Assembly (NCBI RefSeq): GCF_003611585.1 | Contig: NZ_RAVW01000025.1 | Location: forward strand, 1 to 43,826 | Direction: 5' to 3' | Origin: Corallococcus exercitus | Lineage (GTDB): Bacteria > Myxococcota > Myxococcia > Myxococcales > Myxococcaceae | DNA: 43,826 nt | Shown: piece by piece, positions 8,267-15,648 of the stretch | Layout of the letters: each line of letters starts with the position of its first letter | Position numbering within the stretch: the stretch's first letter is position 1 | Position numbers and translations under genes: made by a program | Notes under the pieces: model-generated | The model's database searches: none | Told to the model about the DNA's origin: nothing | The model's input: only the letters and a program-made list of their open reading frames with translations

Positions 8267-9124
8267 TCAGAGCAGTGAGGTCTGCGCCGGGGCCTCTGGC
8301 GCGGCGCCGTCCGCGGGCTGGCAGTGCGCGCACCAGTGCGTGTTGCGGCCCCCGATTCGCAGGTGCGACACGGGCGTGGTGCAGCGGGGACAGGGCGCTC
8401 CCGTCTTGCCGAAGATGTTGCGACGGTGCTTCGCCTGCCCCTGCACCCCGAACAGGTCGCGCTGCGTGCCGCGCAGCCGTAGGCCCTCCTCCACCACGTC
8501 GCGGATGCCCCGGTGCAGCCGGATGATTTCGGAGGGAGACAGCGACGACGCCAGGCGCCTGGGGTCGATGCCCGCGGCCCACATGCTCTCGTCCGCGTCG
8601 CGGTTGCCCAGCCCCGCGAGCACGCGTTGGTTCAGGAGCACCGTCTTGAGCGCGCTGCGCCTGCGCCTCAGCAGCTTCGCCAGCACCTCCGGCGTGAAGG
8701 ACTCGTCGAGCGCCTCCGGCCCCAGCTCCTCCAGCTTGAGCTGCGAGGCCAGCATCGCCGTGGGCCCCAGCGCCACGCGCGCGTAGCCCAGCGTGTCGGT
8801 GAGCTGGAGCTCCTCGTTGCCCTCCAGCGTGAGGACCACGAGCGTCGCGGGAGGCCGCTCGCTGCCGGCAGGCCGCAGCTGCAGTTCGCCCCACAGCATG
8901 AAGTGCAGCGCGAGCGTCTGTCCGTCATCCAGCGTCAGCAGCATGAACTTCGCGCGCCGCTCCGCCCCGAGCACCTTGCGGCCCCGGAGGTTCTGGATGA
9001 AGTCCGGCGGCGAGGCGAAGCGCACCGCCGCGGGCATCAGCACCTCCGCGTCCACGAAGCGGCGGCCCACCACGGCCTGCTTCAGGTCACGGACGATGAT
9101 CTCCACTTCAGGAACTTCGGCCAC
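8267..9124 (-). CDS. Fpg/Nei family DNA glycosylase, Ala in place of catalytic Pro
   Basis: A 285-residue Fpg/Nei-family base-excision repair protein. Retained features are E3, K59 in RRAKF, the helix-two-turn-helix (GLGNRDADESMWAAGI), and a C-terminal zinc finger CPRC...WCAHC containing GGRNT. Changed features are striking: residue 2 is Ala where Fpg has its catalytic N-terminal Pro, and the HLGMSG-like loop is HFMLWG. The start is secure: the codon is GTG, GGGGAGG lies 6 nt upstream, and an in-frame TAG sits 15 nt upstream. The enzyme may use the N-terminal amine of Ala, have altered specificity, or be inactive. It precedes the small Cys-rich gene. Confidence 0.88.
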   Translation of the reverse strand: MAEVPEVEIIVRDLKQAVVGRRFVDAEVLMPAAVRFASPPDFIQNLRGRKVLGAERRAKFMLLTLDDGQTLALHFMLWGELQLRPAGSERPPATLVVLTLEGNEELQLTDTLGYARVALGPTAMLASQLKLEELGPEALDESFTPEVLAKLLRRRRSALKTVLLNQRVLAGLGNRDADESMWAAGIDPRRLASSLSPSEIIRLHRGIRDVVEEGLRLRGTQRDLFGVQGQAKHRRNIFGKTGAPCPRCTTPVSHLRIGGRNTHWCAHCQPADGAAPEAPAQTSLL

Positions 9125-9131
9125 GCGCAGC

Positions 9132-9138
9132 CTCCCCT
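9132..9138 (-). promoter_or_regulatory. Shine-Dalgarno that fixes the Fpg-like start
   Basis: GGGGAGG on the minus strand lies 6-7 nt before the GTG at 9124 and directly after the in-frame TAG at 9137-9139. It leaves no room for a start that would put Pro at position 2 of the Fpg-like protein. Confidence 0.75.
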
Positions 9139-9259
9139 ACAGGTCACAACGTAGGAAGGATGCGAGGTAACGCCACGGGTTGCCTCCCGCTGGCGGGGGC
9201 GCCTTGTCCGTCCGCCGGGCATCCGGCCGGACGAGGCCCTGTCTCCGCCCGGCCCCGCG

Positions 9260-10276
9260 TCAGGCGCGCACGGTCACTTCGTGCACGTCGCGCTCCACCT
9301 CCCGCACGTCCACCTTCACGTCGAGGAAGTTCGCCATGGTGTCGCGCTGCGTGAGCGCGTGGCTGTCCAGCGCCAGCGTGCGGAAGCTTCCGCCCTTCGC
9401 CAGGGCGCACAGCAGCAGGAGCTGATCACACAGGTGCTCGCCCACGGGCACCCCCGCGTCCAGGTAGCGCTTCACCTTCGTGGCCACCTCCTCGCCCACG
9501 GTCTCCGCCCGCTTGCCGCGCTCGCCGAAGCCGGTGAAGACCTCCGTCACGTGCTCGCTCTCCACCTCGACGCGCAGCACGTTGCCCGGACCGAAGGAGC
9601 GCTTGAGTTCCTCCGGCCGCTGCTGATCCGGCCGCAGCTTCAGCACGGCGGTCACGGCATCCAGCTCGCGCTTCGCCACGTCGAAGGGAATGGCCGCCAC
9701 CTGGGCCACGGCCTCCGTGCGCAGCACCCGGCCGCGATCCAGCAACTGGAGCGGCTGGAGCTTCGCGGGATGGATGTCCACGCGGAACCGCCCGCCGCCT
9801 GCCGGGTAGAAGCCGGGCCGCTCCAGCGTCACGTCCACGCGCGGTCCCATGCGGCGCAGCAGCGGCAGGTACGCCTTCTCCAGGAAGTCGAACGGCGGCG
9901 CCGCCGGGTTGTGCGTTCCGCCCTCCAGCGTCAGCGTGGAGGCCCCATCCGCGTGCAGCAGCGCGGGCAGCACCGTCTGGAACACCAGCGTCGCGCTGCC
10001 CGCGGTGCCCACCGCGAAGTGGTAGTTGCCCGCCGTCAGCGCGCGCGGGTGGAAGGACAGCTGCTTGGAGCCCAGCTCCGCGCCCGTCACCTCCGCGGCG
10101 CCCACGGCCTCCGCGGCCTTGAGCGCGGTGAGGTGCTGGCGCAGCAGGCCCGGCTTGGCGCGGCCCGCGCGCACGTTGACCATCTCGAACGGCGTGCCCG
10201 TCACCAGCGACAGCGCCAGCGCGGTGCGCAGCACCTGGCCGCCGCCCTCCCCCTGTGAACCATCGATGCGAACCAT
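9260..10276 (-). CDS. rtcA: RtcA, RNA 3'-terminal phosphate cyclase
   Basis: RtcA converts RNA 3'-phosphate ends to 2',3'-cyclic phosphates using ATP, through an adenylyl-His intermediate. The 338-residue product has the family start VRIDGSQGEGGGQVLR, the segment RAGRAKPGL, the GGGTHNP-like loop, FYPAGGG, and GEHLCDQ near residue 279 with the conserved His predicted to be adenylylated. ATG 10276 is chosen from family alignment and an AAAGGAG about 10 nt upstream. It lies 186 bp downstream of rtcB on the same strand and presumably shares its sigma-54 promoter. Confidence 0.95.
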   Translation of the reverse strand: MVRIDGSQGEGGGQVLRTALALSLVTGTPFEMVNVRAGRAKPGLLRQHLTALKAAEAVGAAEVTGAELGSKQLSFHPRALTAGNYHFAVGTAGSATLVFQTVLPALLHADGASTLTLEGGTHNPAAPPFDFLEKAYLPLLRRMGPRVDVTLERPGFYPAGGGRFRVDIHPAKLQPLQLLDRGRVLRTEAVAQVAAIPFDVAKRELDAVTAVLKLRPDQQRPEELKRSFGPGNVLRVEVESEHVTEVFTGFGERGKRAETVGEEVATKVKRYLDAGVPVGEHLCDQLLLLCALAKGGSFRTLALDSHALTQRDTMANFLDVKVDVREVERDVHEVTVRA

Positions 10277-10333
10277 GTGCGTGGTGCTCCTTTGCGCGCT
10301 CGCGGACGGATGCAGCATCCCATCCCTGATTAC

Positions 10334-10353
10334 AAAAAATAGCGGCGCCCGCT
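10334..10353 (-). terminator. Possible short terminator between rtcB and rtcA
   Basis: On the minus strand AGCGG-GCG-CCGCT is followed by A and six T. This looks like a weak intrinsic terminator or attenuator within the rtcB-rtcA unit. The stem is only five base pairs, so it may have no effect. Confidence 0.35.
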
Positions 10354-10462
10354 CCCCCACCTTAACGGCCGCTTGCGCGGACCTCTTCGGGGGAACGGGC
10401 GCCTCGGTGGCTTCATCCCGGCATGTGCACCTCCGCGGGGCGGCGGGTGGGTTGTGCTTCGG

Positions 10463-11698
10463 CTATCCCTTCACGCACACGACCTGCTTGAGCGTGTGGA
10501 CGACCTCCACCAGGTCCGCCTGCGCGGCCATCACGGCGTCGATGGGCTTGTACGCGGCCGGCGTCTCGTCAATCACGTCCACGTCCTTGCGGCACTCCAC
10601 GCCCTCGGTCGCCTTCGCGTGGTCTTCCAGCGTGAAGCGCTTCTTCGCCGCTTCGCGCGACATCACCCGGCCCGCGCCGTGGCTGCACGAGTGGAAGGCA
10701 TCCGCGTTTCCCTTTCCGCGGACGATGTAGGAACGGGCCCCCATGCTGCCGGGGATGATTCCCATGTCGCCTTCGCGCGCCCGCACCGCGCCCTTGCGGG
10801 TCACGAAGCAGTTCTTTCCGAAGTGGTGCTCGCGCGAGATGTAGTTGTGGTGGCAGTTCACCGCGGACTCGGACAGCTCGAACGGGGGCAGCTCGCCGCT
10901 CGCCTTCAGGGCCTCCACCGCCGAGTGCAGCATGAGCTCGCGGTTCATCGCCGCGAAGTCCTGCGCCCAGCTCACCGCGAACACGTAGTCGTCGAAGTGC
11001 TCCGTCCCCTCCGGCAGGTACGCCAGGTCCGCGTCAGGCAGGCGGACGAAGAAGCGCTGCATGTCCTCCTTCGCCAGCTCGATGAAGTGGCTTCCGATGC
11101 GGTTACCCACTCCGCGCGACCCCGAGTGCAGCATCAGCCACACGCCGTCCGACTCATCGACGCACAGCTCGATGAAGTGGTTACCCGTTCCCAGCGTTCC
11201 CAGGTGCGCCAGCTCCGGCCCACGGCCGATGCGAGGGTGCTTCGCGACGATGCGCGCGTACCCCTCCGCCAGGCGGGCCCAGGCAGCGGTATGCGTCGCG
11301 GGCGAGTCCTTCCACGCACCACGGTCATTGCGGCCGCCGTTGTCCGTACGGCCGTGCGGCACCGCCGCCTCGATGGCCGAGCGCACCCCGCGCAACGAGT
11401 CCGGCAGCTGATCCGCGCGCAGCGTCGTGCGCACAGCGATCATCCCGCATCCGATGTCCACGCCCACCGCCGCCGGCACCACCGCGCCCACCGTGGGCAC
11501 CACGCTTCCGACCGTCGCGCCGTAACCGCGGTGCACGTCCGGCATCACCGCGACCCACTTGTGGATGAAGGGCAGGCCACGGAGGTTGCGAAGCTGCTTC
11601 TTCGCCTCGTCCTCGAACGGCACCCCCACCGTCCACGCCTTGATGGGGCGGCCCGCTTCGTCCGACAGCACTTCGTAGTTCGTGTTCACGCGGTCCAT
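10463..11698 (-). CDS. rtcB: RtcB, RNA-splicing ligase
   Basis: RtcB joins RNA 2',3'-cyclic phosphate or 3'-phosphate ends to 5'-OH ends, using GTP and Mn2+. The 411-residue product carries the expected residues: D81 and C84 (VGVDIGCGM), H174 (GTGNHF), H191 (HSGSRG), H284 (CHHN) and the GMP-accepting H340 (CSHGAGR). ATG 11698 is chosen because family N-termini start here and AAAGGTG lies about 9 nt upstream. It is the first gene of rtcB-rtcA and is divergent from rtcR. Spacing to the predicted transcription start is about 50 nt. Confidence 0.97.
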   Translation of the reverse strand: MDRVNTNYEVLSDEAGRPIKAWTVGVPFEDEAKKQLRNLRGLPFIHKWVAVMPDVHRGYGATVGSVVPTVGAVVPAAVGVDIGCGMIAVRTTLRADQLPDSLRGVRSAIEAAVPHGRTDNGGRNDRGAWKDSPATHTAAWARLAEGYARIVAKHPRIGRGPELAHLGTLGTGNHFIELCVDESDGVWLMLHSGSRGVGNRIGSHFIELAKEDMQRFFVRLPDADLAYLPEGTEHFDDYVFAVSWAQDFAAMNRELMLHSAVEALKASGELPPFELSESAVNCHHNYISREHHFGKNCFVTRKGAVRAREGDMGIIPGSMGARSYIVRGKGNADAFHSCSHGAGRVMSREAAKKRFTLEDHAKATEGVECRKDVDVIDETPAAYKPIDAVMAAQADLVEVVHTLKQVVCVKG

Positions 11699-11759
11699 GG
11701 CTCTGCACCTTTCGGTCGTTCGACTCGGGCGCTGTGTCCCGGTCACGTGGGGGAGCTAG

Positions 11760-11775
11760 AGCAGCCGGCGTGCCA
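11760..11775 (-). promoter_or_regulatory. Sigma-54 promoter of rtcBA
   Basis: On the minus strand TGGCACG, four bases, then CTGCT matches the -24/-12 consensus TGGCACG-N4-TTGCW at all but one position, with GG and GC exactly 12 bp apart. The predicted transcription start is near 11749, about 50 nt before the rtcB ATG. The divergent rtcR encodes a sigma-54 activator, which makes the site very credible. Confidence 0.88.
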
Positions 11776-11818
11776 ACACCGTTTCCGAGGGAAGCCTACC
11801 AGGCGGGCTGGAAATCCA

Positions 11819-11832
11819 TATCCCATGGGATA
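11819..11832. promoter_or_regulatory. Palindrome, candidate RtcR upstream activating site
   Basis: TATCCCATGGGATA is a perfect 14-bp palindrome. A further TATCC at 11839-11843 forms a second inverted pair with its right half. It lies about 76 bp upstream of the predicted rtcBA transcription start and 14 bp before the rtcR ATG. It could therefore be the RtcR enhancer and also a site of rtcR autoregulation. Binding is inferred from position only. Confidence 0.5.
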
Positions 11833-11845
11833 AATACCTATCCTG

Positions 11846-13477
11846 ATGGCTCAAAAGGCGAAGACGCGGCGCACGGTCGTCATCGGGATGCTGGGGACGA
11901 CGCTGGACACGGGGATGGGGTCGCAGCGCTGGACGCGCTGGCGGCCCACGGTGTCCTTGTGTCAGCAGGAGGACCTGCTGGTGCACCGGCTGGAGTTGCT
12001 GCACCCGCCCCAGGCGACTTCACTGGCGGCGGTCATCCAGGAGGACATCGCGCAGGTGTCGCCGGAGACGCAGGTGCGGCTGACGTCGCTGCCCATCCGC
12101 GACCCGTGGAACCTGGAGGAGACGTACGGCGCGCTGCTGGACCACGTGCTCGCGCAGTCCTTCCATCCGGAGGAAGAGGACTACCTGGTGCACATCACCA
12201 CGGGCACGCACATCGCGCAGATCTGCATGTTCCTCCTGGTGGAGAGCCGGCTGATTCCGGGTCGGCTGGTGCAGACGTCCCCGGGCAAGGGGAAGGAACA
12301 CGCGGCGGTGGGCACGCACGCCATCATCGACCTGGACCTGTCGAACTACGACACGCTGGCGGCGCGCTTCCGGCGGCAGCAGCGCGAGGGGCTGTCGTTC
12401 CTCAAGTCCGGCATCGACACGCACAACGCCGCGTTCAACCGGCTCATCGAGCGGATTGAACAGGTGGCGGTGCAGTCCCGCGCGCCGCTGCTGCTGACGG
12501 GCCCCACGGGCGCGGGCAAGTCGCAGCTCGCCAAGCGCATCTACGCGCTGAAGAAGGCGCGCAACCAGGTGGCGGGACCGTTCGTGGACTTGAACTGCGC
12601 CACGCTGCGCGGCGACGGGGCCATGTCCACGCTCTTCGGCCACGTGAAGGGCGCGTTCACGGGCGCGGTGGGCGACCGGCCCGGGCTGATGCGGCAGGCG
12701 AACGGCGGCGTGCTGTTCCTGGACGAGATTGGCGAGCTGGGCGCGGACGAGCAGGCCATGTTGCTGCGCGCGCTGGAGGACAAGCGGTTCCTGCCCGTGG
12801 GCGCGGACAAGGAGGCGGAGAGCGACTTCCAGCTCATCGCAGGGACGAACCGCGATCTCCAGCTGGACGTGGAGCGGGGACGGTTCCGCGAGGACCTGCT
12901 CGCGCGCATCAACCTGTGGACCTTCCGGCTGCCCGCGCTGCGTGAGCGACCGGAGGACATCGCGCCCAACCTGCAATACGAACTGGATCAGGCCTCCCAG
13001 GCGCTGGGCACCCGGGTGACGATGAGCAAGGAGGCCCAGGAGTACTTCCTGCGCTTCGCCACGTCCCCGGAAGCGCGGTGGAGCGGCAACTTCCGCGACC
13101 TCAACGCGGCGGTGTTGCGCATGTCCACGCTGGCCGCGGGCGGGCGGATGACTCGCGAGGTGGTGGACGAGGAGCTGGAGCGGCTGCGGGCGCAGTGGCG
13201 TCCCGCAGGCATGGCGGCGACGTCCGGAAGCGAGGACGTGCTGGTGGAGGTAATGGGCCCGGCGCGCGCGGCGGAGCTGGACCGGTTCGACCGGGTGCAG
13301 CTCGCGGACGTGGTGACGGTGTGCCGCTCCGCGCGTTCATTGTCGGATGCTGGCCGGACGCTGTTCGCGCAATCGCGTGCGCAGAAGAAGAGCGTCAACG
13401 ACGCGGACCGGCTCCGGAAGTACCTGGCCCGCTTCGGCCTGGCGTGGGCGGACGTGAGCGGTCGCGACGCGGAGTGA
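11846..13477 (+). CDS. rtcR: RtcR, CARF-domain sigma-54 activator of rtcBA
   Basis: RtcR is the bacterial enhancer-binding protein that turns on the rtc RNA repair genes. The 543-residue product has an N-terminal CARF-type sensory domain (residues about 10-170, with HITTGTHIAQICMFLL and IQTSP-like LVQTSPGK), then a AAA+ domain with Walker A GPTGAGKS (219-226), the sigma-54 contact loop GAFTGA (269-274), Walker B VLFLDEIGEL, and a C-terminal helix-turn-helix region ending NDADRLRKYLARFGL. It aligns with the E. coli protein from the start. No good Shine-Dalgarno precedes the ATG, so expression may be low. It is followed by the palindromic repeat array. Confidence 0.96.
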   Translation: MAQKAKTRRTVVIGMLGTTLDTGMGSQRWTRWRPTVSLCQQEDLLVHRLELLHPPQATSLAAVIQEDIAQVSPETQVRLTSLPIRDPWNLEETYGALLDHVLAQSFHPEEEDYLVHITTGTHIAQICMFLLVESRLIPGRLVQTSPGKGKEHAAVGTHAIIDLDLSNYDTLAARFRRQQREGLSFLKSGIDTHNAAFNRLIERIEQVAVQSRAPLLLTGPTGAGKSQLAKRIYALKKARNQVAGPFVDLNCATLRGDGAMSTLFGHVKGAFTGAVGDRPGLMRQANGGVLFLDEIGELGADEQAMLLRALEDKRFLPVGADKEAESDFQLIAGTNRDLQLDVERGRFREDLLARINLWTFRLPALRERPEDIAPNLQYELDQASQALGTRVTMSKEAQEYFLRFATSPEARWSGNFRDLNAAVLRMSTLAAGGRMTREVVDEELERLRAQWRPAGMAATSGSEDVLVEVMGPARAAELDRFDRVQLADVVTVCRSARSLSDAGRTLFAQSRAQKKSVNDADRLRKYLARFGLAWADVSGRDAE

Positions 13478-13552
13478 CCGGGCCGTCCCCGTGGGCCCGA
13501 TCAATAAGCAGATGGGAATCCCGCAGGGACTCCCGTCAGCGGTGCACCGCAC
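13478..13552. other. Spacer between rtcR and the repeat array
   Basis: This short GC-rich stretch follows the rtcR stop and contains two small dyads, GGGAATCCC and GGGACTCCC. No gene or T-run is seen. It leads directly into the palindromic array; together they fill the 457 bp between the convergent rtcR and lipoprotein genes. Confidence 0.4.
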
Positions 13553-13870
13553 GAACTGGTCCGACTGTCGGACCAGTTGGGACCACCACCGTGGCAAGGG
13601 GCGCCCGTCCCATCCGAGCAGGGCAACCGGTCCGACTGTCGGACCAGTTGGGACCATCGCCGTGGCAGGGGACGCCCGTCCCATCCGAGCAGCGGAAACC
13701 GGTCCGACTGTTGGACCAGTTGGGACCATCGCCGTGACACGGGGCGCCCGTCCCCCAACCCAAGCAGCGGAAACCGGTCCGACAATCGGACCAGTTGGGG
13801 CCACCGCCGTGGCAGGGAACGCGCGTACCATCCGAGCAGCGGGGAACCGGTCCGACTGTCGGACAGGTTG
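13553..13870. repeat. Tandem array of five dyad-bearing 71-75 bp repeats
   Basis: Five palindromes are centred at 13566, 13637, 13709, 13784 and 13857. The first is perfect over 21 bp: CTGGTCCGAC, a central T, then the exact complement. The linkers between them are also conserved (TTGGGACCA, then CGCCGTGGCAGGGGA, a second small dyad GGGACGCCCGTCCC, then CCGAGCAGCGGAAACC), so the whole unit of 71-75 bp is repeated. Copies three and four differ in the dyad: copy three keeps a G-T wobble, and copy four changes only the three-base loop. That hints at selection on a hairpin. The array lies between the convergent 3' ends of rtcR and a lipoprotein gene. A sixth copy lies at 36428-36493. Confidence 0.9.
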
Positions 13871-13934
13871 AGGCACGCCGGGCGGCAGGTGTACCGCGGG
13901 GATAGCCAGGGGATTGGAAAGGGCCAGCCCGGCG

Positions 13935-14615
13935 TCAGCGGAAGGCGTCCGCCATGGACCGGCATTGAGGCGTGACCAGCGCCTCATCGGGCACCCGGAC
14001 CGTCCCATCGTTGGGCGAGGACGGGACGGGCGCGGGCGCGGGCGCGGGCGCGTTCGCTTTGCCCAGCCAGGCGGGTGGCACCGTGCATTCGACGGTGAGC
14101 GGCCCTTCGAACGTCGCGTGCACGCGTCCGTCCTTCGTTCGCACCTCGCCCCTCGCCTGGTTCCCGGTGACGGTCAGCTCCAGGGTGCCTTCGTCCATCG
14201 CCATCGAGGGCCCTGTTCCCTGCTGGGAGTCCACCACCGCCAGCCCTGGACCCAACGCTGCCTGCGGACTGAGCCGCGCGGTGGCGTGCTTCGACTTCAC
14301 GAACTTCTCATCCACAGCCATGCGGAAGCGCCAAGTTCCCCCGTCCTCCGACTGCGCGCTCAGCGCGACCCGCAGCAGGGGCACGGCCGGCTCCTCCAGG
14401 AAGTCGGCGATGAACCGCATCGCCGGGGCCGAGTAGGTGCCCTGATCCGTTCGCACCGTGGCCGCGCCTCGCGGCTGGGGACGCTCGGAACCGTCGCCGG
14501 AGGAGGACGCCGCCGCGGGAGCGCCCTTGAGCGCTCCTCGCGACACAGTCGGATCCTCCCTCGGCTTCGCGCAGGCGCCCAGGAGCAGCGCGGCCACCAG
14601 GGCGCCGTATCGCAT
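13935..14615 (-). CDS. Lipoprotein of unknown function
   Basis: A 226-residue predicted lipoprotein with signal MRYGALVAALLLGAC. The mature protein begins with a low-complexity Ala/Ser/Gly linker and carries a beta-rich central region (GTWRFRMAVDEKFV, ELTVTGNQARGEVRT, ATFEGPLTVECTVP). Near the end comes an APAPAPAPVP stretch, encoded by a short GC repeat, and then TPQCRSMADAFR. I do not recognise the family. It starts 2 bp after the stop of the metalloprotease gene and is the last gene of the four-gene exported-protein operon. Confidence 0.75.
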   Translation of the reverse strand: MRYGALVAALLLGACAKPREDPTVSRGALKGAPAAASSSGDGSERPQPRGAATVRTDQGTYSAPAMRFIADFLEEPAVPLLRVALSAQSEDGGTWRFRMAVDEKFVKSKHATARLSPQAALGPGLAVVDSQQGTGPSMAMDEGTLELTVTGNQARGEVRTKDGRVHATFEGPLTVECTVPPAWLGKANAPAPAPAPVPSSPNDGTVRVPDEALVTPQCRSMADAFR

Positions 14616-14617
14616 GG

Positions 14618-15637
14618 TCAGCAGCCCACCCGCAGCGTCATCGCGCTGACGGTGGTGTTGTCGTTCTCACGCAGCTCGGACACCACGCCCTCCGGATCCA
14701 TGTCCAGGTAGACGTAGTACGTGTTGAACGGCAGCGACGCCGGCACCGTGAAGCCCAGCGAGTAGGTGCCTTCCGAGAACGCCCCCAGCGCGTGGTTGTA
14801 CGTGGCCACGACGGTGGTGGACTCGCTGTAGCCATTCGGAGGCGCCGTCGGGCTCAGGCGCACGCGCAGCGTGTAGGACGACACGGCCGCGTTGCCCATG
14901 TTGCCCACGTAGAACTTCACGCTCTGCGCCGTGCCTCGGCACACCGTCACGGTGCCCGAGGGATCCAGCGTCTGCGCCACGTCCCCCACCACGCCCATCG
15001 ACGACGGCAGCAGGTTGGGCTTCGTCTGCGAGTAGCCGTACAGCGTGTTCATGCCCTGCGCGTTCGTGGGCCACAGCGTGGAGGACTCGGAGCCGCCCGT
15101 CACCAGGTGCGGCGGCGAGGTGCGCAGGATGCTGTGCCCTCCCTCGTGCTTGAAGCCGAAGAAGTGCCCCGCCTCGTGCACGAACGTGCTGCGGCCCGAC
15201 GTGCCGAAGGCGTTCCCGGTGCGCGGCGTGAAGTCCAGGTCGCTGGCGATGCAGACGTCCGCCTCGTCGATGCCGTTGCTCCCGATGAAGCACAGCCCCA
15301 CCGTGGAGTACGTCACCCCGTTGTTCCCGTCGATGGCCGCCCGGTCACACAGGCCGATCTCGTTCTGCCCGTCGCTGTGGTCCAGCGAGCAGTCCGTCGC
15401 CGCGTTCACGTTGAAGCCACTGACGATGTGGGACAGGTCGTCCCACTGCCGCAAGCCGTTCCAGTACGCCGTGTTCACGTTGCCGGAGTCCGGGATGCTG
15501 CACCGGTTCCGGTACACGACCGGCCCGCTGTACCACTTCACCGGCGTCCCGTTGCACGTGTCCCAGGCGGCGGCTCCCGCCTCCGTGCCGCCCAGCACCA
15601 GCGCCGCGACGGCACCCACGAATGTCGTTGTCTTCAT
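14618..15637 (-). CDS. Secreted metzincin-type zinc protease with CARDB-like domain
   Basis: A 339-residue secreted protein. A Sec signal peptide (MKTTTFVGAVAALVLGGTEAGAAA) precedes a catalytic domain with HEAGHFFGFKH, an exact HExxHxxGxxH zinc motif of the metzincin/matrixin type, followed by an NAQGMNTLYGY segment where the Met-turn is expected. From about residue 230 a beta-sandwich region (VKFYVGNMGNAAVSSYTLRV to VVSELRENDNTT) resembles CARDB domains, which often follow bacterial proteases. ATG 15637 has GATGAGG 6-8 nt upstream. An alternative ATG at 15649 overlaps the upstream gene's stop. It probably degrades extracellular protein. Confidence 0.85.
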   Translation of the reverse strand: MKTTTFVGAVAALVLGGTEAGAAAWDTCNGTPVKWYSGPVVYRNRCSIPDSGNVNTAYWNGLRQWDDLSHIVSGFNVNAATDCSLDHSDGQNEIGLCDRAAIDGNNGVTYSTVGLCFIGSNGIDEADVCIASDLDFTPRTGNAFGTSGRSTFVHEAGHFFGFKHEGGHSILRTSPPHLVTGGSESSTLWPTNAQGMNTLYGYSQTKPNLLPSSMGVVGDVAQTLDPSGTVTVCRGTAQSVKFYVGNMGNAAVSSYTLRVRLSPTAPPNGYSESTTVVATYNHALGAFSEGTYSLGFTVPASLPFNTYYVYLDMDPEGVVSELRENDNTTVSAMTLRVGC

Positions 15638-15648
15638 GGCGGACCTCA

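Noticed and set aside
13553..13870. The array as a CRISPR
   Set aside because: The period is 71-75 bp and the linkers are themselves conserved, so there are no unique spacers; no cas gene is nearby.
13337..14008. A minus-strand frame through the repeat array encoding repeated SDRFPLLGWDGRPLPRRW-like peptides
   Set aside because: The peptide repeat only mirrors the DNA repeat, other frames are open as well, and the dyads vary without regard to codon positions.
14030..14056. Short GGGCGC tandem repeat
   Set aside because: It encodes the APAPAPAP linker of the lipoprotein and needs no other explanation.
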